In this document: in pieces, positions 1 through 5,104 of the stretch
Layout of the letters: each line of letters starts with the position of its first letter
Numbering within the stretch: the stretch's first letter is position 1
Assembly (NCBI GenBank): GCA_040902425.1
Contig: JBBDXI010000067.1
Span: 1 to 23,083 of the forward strand
Reading direction: 5' to 3'
DNA: 23,083 nucleotides
DNA from: JBBDXI01 sp040902425
GTDB taxonomy: Bacteria > Planctomycetota > Phycisphaerae > Phycisphaerales > UBA1924
The notes under the pieces: generated by a model
The model's database searches: none
What the model was told of the DNA's origin: nothing
Seen by the model: only the letters and a program-made list of their open reading frames with translations
Translations under genes and position numbers: made by a program

Positions 1-282
1 CTCACGGTGCGGACCGAGCCGCTCGTCGTCGTCGACGGGCGCCTGGAGCGCCATGCGTCGGCGGGCGGGGCGATCAACATCGTCGCGCGGCGCTTCGAGC
101 GCCTGGAGGTCGGCGATCGCGTGGCGGCGCAGGTCAAGGACTTCTCATTGCTGGACGCGATCGAGCTCGCGCGCCAGGCCGAGATGCAGCGCACCGCGCA
201 GGAGCTCGCCGCGACCGGGACCGACGACTTCCGCGCGGTCGCTCCGCCGGTCATGAACTTCGGGGCGGGGCGACGGCGATGA
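1..282 (+). CDS. dnaE2: DNA polymerase III alpha subunit, error-prone type (3' end only)
   Basis: This is the last 93 codons of a gene that begins before the window; the reading frame is open from base 1 and stops with TGA at 280-282. The fragment has the strand-turn pattern of the C-terminal OB-fold region of DnaE-type polymerases: a stretch reading VDGRLERH, then GGAINIVARRFERL at about residues 20-35. It ends in a basic tail (FGAGRRR) typical of actinobacterial error-prone alpha subunits (DnaE2/ImuC), which act in translesion synthesis. The polymerase and PHP domains lie outside the window, so the choice of DnaE2 over DnaE1 rests on the tail alone. Codon choice rich in CGATCG matches the next two genes and differs from the region after 1900. 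Confidence 0.7.
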   Translation, partial: LTVRTEPLVVVDGRLERHASAGGAINIVARRFERLEVGDRVAAQVKDFSLLDAIELARQAEMQRTAQELAATGTDDFRAVAPPVMNFGAGRRR

Positions 283-314
283 GCCACGCGCCGAACCACT
301 GCGCGAGAGCGATC

Positions 315-362
315 GAGCGCGGTCGCGCTCACGCCCGCTCGAGGGTGAGGCGGCTTCGCCTC
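315..362 (+). terminator. Two hairpins downstream of the polymerase gene
   Basis: Two near-perfect inverted repeats follow the polymerase stop codon: GAGCGCG/CGCGCTC at 315-330, and GAGGCG-gctt-CGCCTC at 347-362. Neither is followed by a T tract. They could end transcription of the polymerase gene or lie in the leader of the cytochrome gene that starts at 387. No other feature is seen in 283-386. Confidence 0.35.
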
Positions 363-386
363 CCTGTCGGGTAGATTGCCCGCCGC

Positions 387-869
387 ATGGCAGCACTCGT
401 CTTCATGTCGTTCTTCGTCGCGCTGGGTCTCGGCGTCGTGCTCGTGGCGATGCGCGGCGGCCCGCGCGGCGTCCGCGACACGCTCGAGCGCGGGCGGCGC
501 AAGCCGCTGCACGCCAGCGAGTTCGCGCTTGCGGCGGGGATCATGCTGTTCGGGCTGATCGTGCCGGCGATCGTCCTGACCAGCGATCAGGCCGCTGCCG
601 GTCCCGGCGGCACGACGCTCAGCGCGGACCTGCAGGAAGGGCGCGAGCTGTTCAACCAGCGCTGCGCCAACTGCCACGCGCTCGACGACGCAGGCGCGGT
701 CGGCCGCGTCGGGCCCGACCTCGACGTGCTCGCGCCGACCGTGGGCCTCACGATCAACGCGATCGAAGAGGGCCGCGCGCGCGGTCAGGGCCAGATGCCC
801 GCCCTGCTGTACGAGGGCGAGGACGCCAAGCACGTCGCGGAGTACATCGCGGAGGTCGCCGGGCGCTGA
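387..869 (+). CDS. Membrane-anchored c-type cytochrome
   Basis: A 160-residue protein with two hydrophobic segments (about residues 1-22 and 43-66) followed by a monohaem cytochrome c domain. The haem-binding motif is CANCH (Cys93, Cys96, His97). The expected second axial ligand is Met137 in GQGQMPALL, and the C-terminal helix (KHVAEYIAEVAG) is the usual class I ending. The domain would face outside the membrane and carry electrons in a respiratory chain. The ATG at 387 is chosen because it puts the first membrane helix at the N terminus; no strong ribosome-binding site is visible. The protein is compact compared with multi-haem subunits, and its partner oxidase or reductase is not in the window. 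Confidence 0.85.
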   Translation: MAALVFMSFFVALGLGVVLVAMRGGPRGVRDTLERGRRKPLHASEFALAAGIMLFGLIVPAIVLTSDQAAAGPGGTTLSADLQEGRELFNQRCANCHALDDAGAVGRVGPDLDVLAPTVGLTINAIEEGRARGQGQMPALLYEGEDAKHVAEYIAEVAGR

Positions 870-1041
870 TCGGAGCACCGCCCGGAACACCCGGCCACCA
901 ACGCCCAGGGCAACAGCACCGGCACCAGCACGCCATACCGCCAACGCCCACGAACCCGCAAAGTCCGCGGTTCCGTCCGCAGTCTCCATAACACTGCGTA
1001 TATGCAGGGAAATACATCGCTGCTACGAAGCCGCCGTCAGA
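870..1041 (+). promoter_or_regulatory. Leader upstream of the riboswitch, probable promoter region
   Basis: There is no coding signal here. An AT-richer pocket at about 988-1017, containing GTATATGC and AAATACAT, stands out against the GC-rich surroundings and lies directly upstream of the riboswitch, where its promoter is expected. No confident pair of -35 and -10 boxes can be assigned. Confidence 0.3.
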
Positions 1042-1183
1042 TCGCCGAATCCTGGGGTCGCAGGGCCCGGGGAGCGGGGGAACCACACACTGGGGCGAAT
1101 CGTCGGCAGGGTGCCGGTGTAGCGCAGCTCTTTCAGCGCGAGCCCGTCAGCTAACCCCGTAGGCACTCCAAGGAAAGAGGCCT
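1042..1183 (+). ncRNA. c-di-AMP riboswitch (ydaO/yuaA class)
   Basis: The segment carries the conserved blocks of the ydaO/yuaA aptamer in the right order: CGCCGAATCCTGG at 1043-1055, GCGGGGGAACCA at 1074-1085, GGGGCGAAT at 1092-1100, and the diagnostic AGCCCGTCAGCTAACC with CGTAGGC at 1141-1164, followed by AAGGAAAGAGG at 1170-1180. The class binds cyclic di-AMP and normally turns expression off. In actinobacteria it often precedes cell-wall hydrolase and resuscitation genes. The purine-rich end (1170-1180) lies about 11 bases before the ATG at 1192 and could serve as the ribosome-binding site, which would allow translational control. No separate terminator hairpin is obvious between aptamer and gene. 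Confidence 0.88.
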
Positions 1184-1191
1184 AAAACCGC

Positions 1192-1611
1192 ATGGCACAC
1201 CCCGAGGCCCGCGCATGGTGGGCCGACGTCGAACATCTCCAGGACGTGTACGCGCGCACCGACGAGGCGCGCCGTCGCGCTGATCGCGCCGATGACGTCG
1301 CGCGGCACGCTCCGCGGGAGCGCCAGCACGTCGAGGCCGACGCCGTTCGCCCGGCCGCGGCCGCTCGTCGCCGCGCGCATCCCAATGCAACCGCGATTCC
1401 GGCCCGCCGGACGGTCGAGATCCGCGGCCGCACCGTGCCGGCTCCGGTCGTCCCGCGTACGGTCGAGCTTGATCGCCGGCGCCCGGCGCGACGTCCGATC
1501 GAGCGTGTCGGCCCGCGCCCGGACCGGATCGCCATGTGGGCGCTGCTGATGGGGATCCTCCTGATCCTCGTAGCCGTCGGCACCGCCGACGCCTCGGTTC
1601 TCGCGCACTAG
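1192..1611 (+). CDS. Small Arg-rich protein with C-terminal membrane helix, under the riboswitch
   Basis: A 139-residue protein of unknown function. Residues 1-112 are rich in Arg, Ala and Pro and look disordered. The C terminus (about 114-135, starting IAMWALLMGILLILVAV) is one hydrophobic helix ending in a short TADAS tail. The phrase PRPDRIAMWA before the helix is familiar to me from hypothetical proteins of Thermoleophilia. The ATG at 1192 lies 11 bases after a purine-rich ribosome-binding site at the end of the c-di-AMP riboswitch. That position suggests a role tied to cell-wall or osmotic state, often with a wall hydrolase gene next in line, but no such gene follows here because the sequence character changes after 1611. 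The function is not known. Confidence 0.65.
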   Translation: MAHPEARAWWADVEHLQDVYARTDEARRRADRADDVARHAPRERQHVEADAVRPAAAARRRAHPNATAIPARRTVEIRGRTVPAPVVPRTVELDRRRPARRPIERVGPRPDRIAMWALLMGILLILVAVGTADASVLAH

Positions 1612-1906
1612 TTCCTCTCGGCGCGAGGCGCCGGCTCCGGTCGGGTGGAAATCACGCCGTGACACCGGATCTCGGTAGATCTTTGTTCGGCGGCGCTCCC
1701 GGCTACTACCCCATCACTAGTGGACCACTAGATCCCCCGGCAGCGCGCCCGCCGCGGCATCCATCCGCCGGGGCACGAACCCCCGCCCGCGGCTAGCGCC
1801 GACGCGCCCGACACCGGCCGGCCCGCGCCGCCCCCCACAGGGCCATCCGCCGCCCCGCCGACGCTCCGCGGGAACGCCGGACCCCCCCACCGCGAATAGA
1901 CACCCG
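1612..1906. other. Gene-poor junction between two sequence types
   Basis: No convincing gene is seen. A hairpin CGGCGC-gag-GCGCCG at 1619-1633 may end the previous transcript. A GTG at 1660 opens a short frame that soon becomes low-complexity Pro/Arg sequence. A 15-base near-perfect palindrome lies at 1717-1731. After about 1732 the sequence becomes C-rich with few GATC sites, unlike the part before. This is where the actinobacterial-looking segment gives way to the planctomycete-looking one. It may be a contig misjoin or an old recombination point. Confidence 0.5.
1717..1731. repeat. 15-base palindrome at the junction
   Basis: CTAGTGG-A-CCACTAG has perfect 7-base arms around one central base and is AT-richer than its surroundings. 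It could be an operator-like protein-binding site or mark the sequence join. No second copy was noticed in the window. Confidence 0.5.
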
Positions 1907-3214
1907 ATGCAGCCCGGCGCACCCGGCCACGATCCCAGCGGGGGAAGGGGAGAGGGGCACAACCTGGCCGTCGGGTCGGGCACGGCCTCCGGTTCCGGTG
2001 CGCTCGGCGGGTCCGGCAACCTCGGGGCCTCCGGAGTCCCCGCCGGATCCGGCATCGCCGGGTCATCCTGGACGCCCTCCGGCGTCGCCGCCGACCCCGC
2101 GGCCAGGGCGCTCGAGCACGCCGCCCCCACCCCGCCGCTCGCGGCCTCCCCGCCGCCGGCCGACGCCGGCGCCCCCGCGCCCCGCCCCCCCCGCGCCCGC
2201 TTCGAGGCGGGCGAGCTCGCCATGGTCTGCTCCCACTACGACGTCGGCGTCATCGAGGCCATCAAGGAGTTCCGGCGCGGCTCCGGGCGCGCCCCCAAAG
2301 TAGTGTTCAAGACCGACCGAGGCCGCTTCCTCCTCAAGCGCCGCCCCGCCGGCGGGGTCGGCACAGAGGCCCAGGCCCGCATCCAGTTCTGCCACGCCAT
2401 CCAGCTCTTCCTCTCCAAGCGTCACTTCCCCCTGCCCCGCCTCATCCGCACCCGCACCGACGGGCGCACCATGCTCGCCAGGGGCGAGTCTATCTACGAG
2501 CTCTTCGAGTTCATCGACGGCGGCAACTACGACATGTCCCTCGACGCCACCGCCGACGCCGGCCGCGCCCTGGCCCTCTTCCACCGCCTGCTCTCCTCCT
2601 TCCACCTCCACGGCTACTCGCCCCCCTGCGGCAGCTTTCACAGCGCCCCCGGGCTCGAGCCGCACCTCGCCCTCGCCGGGCGCCGCCTCAACGGCTCGAC
2701 CGCCCCAGCCCTCGAGCGCCTCCGCGCCGCCTACGCCGAGGCCGCCCACCTCGCCGGCGCCCAGGGCTTCATCCACTGGCCCGCCCAGATCATCCACGGC
2801 GACTGGCACCCGGGGAACATGCTCTTCAAGGGCTCCCGAGTCGCCGCCGTCATCGACTACGACACCGCCCGCCAGTGCCCCCGCGCGGTGGACATCGCCA
2901 ACGGCGCCCTGCAGTTCTCCATCACCATGCGCGGACCCGACCCCGCCCGCTGGCCCGTCGGCCTCGACGAGGGCCGCCTCAAGCGCTTCCTCCGCGGTTA
3001 TGAGACCGTCCCCGGGAGCGTCATCTCCGTCGCCGAGCTCGAGTCGCTCCCCTGGCTCATGGTCGAGGCGCTCATCGTCGAGGCCGTCGTCCCCATCGCC
3101 GCCACCGGCACCTTCGCCGGCCTCAGCGGCAGCGCCTTCCTCGGCATGGTCGACGCCAACGTGGACTGGATCCGCCGCAACGCCCGCCGCATCGCCGCCC
3201 TCGTCAGCGAGTGA
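1907..3214 (+). CDS. Aminoglycoside-phosphotransferase-fold kinase
   Basis: A 435-residue protein. Residues 1-98 are low complexity (GSG/PAP-rich). From about 98 on there is an APH/choline-kinase-like fold: an N-lobe strand with Lys pairs (KVVFKTDRGRFLLKRR, 131-146), the catalytic loop HGDWHPGN at 297-304 with Asp299 as probable base and Asn304 as metal ligand, and the VIDYD strand (315-319) with Asp317 as second metal ligand. It should phosphorylate a small hydroxyl compound; the substrate cannot be read from sequence. An ATG at 2222 (codon 106) falls inside the recognisable domain, so the start must be upstream, but how much of the low-complexity N terminus is translated is uncertain. The family occurs as a standalone gene in Phycisphaerae by my recollection. 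A strong hairpin follows the stop. Confidence 0.75.
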   Translation: MQPGAPGHDPSGGRGEGHNLAVGSGTASGSGALGGSGNLGASGVPAGSGIAGSSWTPSGVAADPAARALEHAAPTPPLAASPPPADAGAPAPRPPRARFEAGELAMVCSHYDVGVIEAIKEFRRGSGRAPKVVFKTDRGRFLLKRRPAGGVGTEAQARIQFCHAIQLFLSKRHFPLPRLIRTRTDGRTMLARGESIYELFEFIDGGNYDMSLDATADAGRALALFHRLLSSFHLHGYSPPCGSFHSAPGLEPHLALAGRRLNGSTAPALERLRAAYAEAAHLAGAQGFIHWPAQIIHGDWHPGNMLFKGSRVAAVIDYDTARQCPRAVDIANGALQFSITMRGPDPARWPVGLDEGRLKRFLRGYETVPGSVISVAELESLPWLMVEALIVEAVVPIAATGTFAGLSGSAFLGMVDANVDWIRRNARRIAALVSE

Positions 3215-3227
3215 GCCCGCGCTCACC

Positions 3228-3246
3228 CCTGCCCCAGTGGGGCAGG
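3228..3246 (+). terminator. Strong hairpin after the kinase gene
   Basis: CCTGCCCC-agt-GGGGCAGG, with 8-base arms and a 3-base loop, lies 13 bases after the kinase stop codon. No T tract follows. Its right arm overlaps the first GGCAGGCG repeat unit, so it may be part of that repeat and not a dedicated terminator. Confidence 0.45.
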
Positions 3247-3310
3247 CGAACCGCCTGCCAGTCCGCCAGTCCTCAAGTGGGGCAGGCGTCCCGCCTGCCT
3301 GTCCGGCCCC
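3232..3310. repeat. GGCAGGCG palindromic repeat, two tandem units
   Basis: Two units 40 bases apart share AGTGGGGCAGGCG..CCGCCTGCC; their palindromic cores are at 3241-3259 and 3281-3299. A related copy is at 17729-17755 in the opposite orientation, where the stem reads CACAGGCG..CGCCTGTG, a change on both sides that keeps the pairing. This is a dispersed intergenic palindrome of a kind common in planctomycetes. Confidence 0.75.
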
Positions 3311-3335
3311 AGCCACGCCGGCCGCCCACAGCCGG

Positions 3336-3359
3336 TACAATCACCGCACCCCGGGGAGG
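3336..3359 (+). promoter_or_regulatory. Probable -10 box and ribosome-binding site of the PDZ gene
   Basis: GGTACAATC contains a good -10 hexamer, TACAAT, at 3336-3341. The Shine-Dalgarno sequence GGGGAGG at 3353-3359 stands 6 bases before the GTG at 3366, which decides that start. No clear -35 box is seen. Similar GGTACACT and GGTACGCT boxes precede the plus-strand genes at 11301 and 22934, which supports a shared promoter style. Confidence 0.45.
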
Positions 3360-3365
3360 CTCACC

Positions 3366-4535
3366 GTGCCCGGCCGGAGACGAAGGATTTCCCGGACCAT
3401 CACCGCCGCGGCCATCGCCGCGCTCGCCCTGAGCGCCCAGGCCACCGCCCAGGATGCCGACGGCGCCCAGCCCCCCGCCGCCGCCGCCGCCGCCCTTCCC
3501 ACCGTGCCGCCGGTCGAGTCGCTCGTCGCCGACCTGGGCTCGCCGAACATCGGCAAGCGCCTCATCGCCTTCGAGCTGGCCCGCAGCGGGCGCTACCCCC
3601 TCCGCCAGCTGGAGGAGGCCCTGCGGCGCGACGACCTCACCCTCGAGCAGCGCCGGCGCCTGGTCTCCGCCGCCCGGGCACGCTTCGAGAGCGAGCCCCG
3701 CGCCGCCATGGGCATCCAGTTCGACATGGCCGCGCCCGACACCCGCGGCGCCCTCATCGGCGAGGCCCGCCCCGGGTTCCACGCCCGCGATGTGCTCCGG
3801 GCCCGGGACCGGATCGTCAAGGCCGACCGGATCGTGATCGACCGGCGCGACACGCTCCGCAAGATCATCGTGTCGCACGACCCCGGCGACGAGGTGCCGC
3901 TCGTGCTCGAGCGCGAGGGAGCCACGCTCGAGACCGTCGTCCGCCTGGGGGACTTCCAGCGGCTCAGCCAGCCCATGGACCTGGACATGCTCCGCAAGGC
4001 GTGGGACCACCGCTCCCAGACGTACGCCGCGCCCGCGGGCGCCGGCGCAGCGCCGATCGAGAGCGGCCTGACCGGCGCGGCCTGGGCCCCGGCCGAGGAG
4101 TCGGAGGAGGACGCGGAACTGATCGGCCAGTTCCCGGCGCAGCGGGGCCGGATGCTCGACCCGGCCTCGGAGCGAACCGGCGTCGTCGCCGGCGGCGAGG
4201 CCCGGCACGGGCTGGGGAGCGACCTGCGGCACATTCGCACGGTGGACGCCGCCGTCCGCGGCGGGCCGATGCTCGCCCCGATGATCGAGCCGATCCCCGC
4301 CAACGTGGACCTGCAGACCCTCCGCGCCCTGCGCGACAACTACGCGCTGACCCACGCCCGCCTGCAGGAGCAGCTCAACCGGCCGGGCGTGCGCCGCCGC
4401 TCCGCCCAGGTGGTCCAGACCGAGGTCGAGCGGCTGCGCCGCCAGATCATGCTCTACGACGCGGAGATCCAGCGCCGCTCGGCCCAGAGGCCCGCCCCGG
4501 CGCCGCAGATCGCCCCCACGCCCCCACCGCGCTGA
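3366..4535 (+). CDS. Secreted protein with a PDZ domain
   Basis: A 389-residue protein starting at GTG 3366, chosen for the Shine-Dalgarno sequence 6 bases upstream and because it places a signal peptide at the N terminus (RRRR, a hydrophobic AIAALALSA stretch, and cleavage near ATAQ-D). Residues 51-110 are helical and Leu/Arg-rich. A PDZ-like domain follows at about 114-196: GIQF near its start, PGFHARDVLRARDRIV as the ligand-groove region, then HDPGDEVPLVLEREG. The C-terminal half is disordered, with a short helical stretch near 315-375 and a Pro-rich tail. There is no protease catalytic domain, so it is not a Deg/HtrA enzyme; it may be an adaptor that binds C termini outside the cytoplasm. 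It converges on the HD gene with a 5-base gap. Confidence 0.7.
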   Translation: MPGRRRRISRTITAAAIAALALSAQATAQDADGAQPPAAAAAALPTVPPVESLVADLGSPNIGKRLIAFELARSGRYPLRQLEEALRRDDLTLEQRRRLVSAARARFESEPRAAMGIQFDMAAPDTRGALIGEARPGFHARDVLRARDRIVKADRIVIDRRDTLRKIIVSHDPGDEVPLVLEREGATLETVVRLGDFQRLSQPMDLDMLRKAWDHRSQTYAAPAGAGAAPIESGLTGAAWAPAEESEEDAELIGQFPAQRGRMLDPASERTGVVAGGEARHGLGSDLRHIRTVDAAVRGGPMLAPMIEPIPANVDLQTLRALRDNYALTHARLQEQLNRPGVRRRSAQVVQTEVERLRRQIMLYDAEIQRRSAQRPAPAPQIAPTPPPR

Positions 4536-4540
4536 CGCCC

Positions 4541-5104
4541 CTACCGCCGCCCCAGCAGCCGCCGCGCCGCCTCCAGCCCGCGACGCGACGCCTCGTGCGC
4601 CGGCGCATCGGGCTTCACCAGGTCGATCGCGTCCCTCAGCCGCTTGATCGTCTTGCGGCGCTGATCGGGCATGGCGATCCGGTCGCAGAAGTTGTCGTAC
4701 GCGTCGCCCAGCTTGATCAGCCGCGCCCGCCAGTCGGCGCGCCGGAGCCGGCCGTAGTAGTCCCGCTCGCGCTGCGCCTCGGGCAGCAGCATGTTCTTCG
4801 TCAGCGCCGCCACGCACTCGGCCACCGGCCGCCCGAACTGCCCCTCGATGTCGTCGTAGTCGGTCTGCGTGTCCTCGATCGTGTCGTGGAGGATGGCCGC
4901 GGCCAGCGCCGCCTCATCCCGGCAGCCGAAGACTTGGGCGACGGTGAGGGTGACGCGGAAGGGGTGGGCGATGTAGGGCGTGCGCCCGTCCTTGCGGACC
5001 TGGTGCAGGTGGGCGCGGGCGGCGAAGGAGGCGGCGGCCTGCCAGAGCGGCCGGCCGGAGCGCGCGCGGGCCGCGGCCTTCGGCCTGCGGGCGGCGGCGC
5101 TCAA
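4541..5104 (-). CDS. Small HD-domain hydrolase, RelA/SpoT or MESH1-like
   Basis: A 187-residue protein with the metal-binding HD pattern of (p)ppGpp hydrolases: His47 in YIAHPFRV, His73-Asp74 in ILHDTIEDT with Glu77-Asp78, a VAALTKN segment, and Asp134 in LIKLGDAYDN. It consists almost only of the HD domain, as in small alarmone hydrolases such as MESH1, and lacks synthetase and TGS domains. It probably removes pyrophosphate from an alarmone or hydrolyses another nucleotide. The TTG start at 5104 is chosen because it overlaps the TGA of the upstream glycosidase gene (TTGA at 5104-5101), a standard translational-coupling arrangement, and because the sequence upstream in this frame is Arg/Pro-rich antisense-like noise. 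No ATG is available near the domain start. Confidence 0.75.
   Translation of the reverse strand: MSAAARRPKAAARARSGRPLWQAAASFAARAHLHQVRKDGRTPYIAHPFRVTLTVAQVFGCRDEAALAAAILHDTIEDTQTDYDDIEGQFGRPVAECVAALTKNMLLPEAQRERDYYGRLRRADWRARLIKLGDAYDNFCDRIAMPDQRRKTIKRLRDAIDLVKPDAPAHEASRRGLEAARRLLGRR

Noticed and set aside
1147..1665. Minus-strand frame of 172 codons across the membrane-protein gene
   Set aside because: It runs antisense through the riboswitch end and a gene with a clear membrane helix; its composition is Arg-rich noise.
3366..4535. HtrA/DegP-type serine protease
   Set aside because: Only the PDZ part is present; there is no GNSGG-type serine motif or His/Asp partner.
3273..4817. A 514-codon minus-strand open frame across the PDZ gene
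   Set aside because: It is antisense to a gene with a signal peptide, PDZ motifs and a good ribosome-binding site. Its translation is low-complexity and matches no family.
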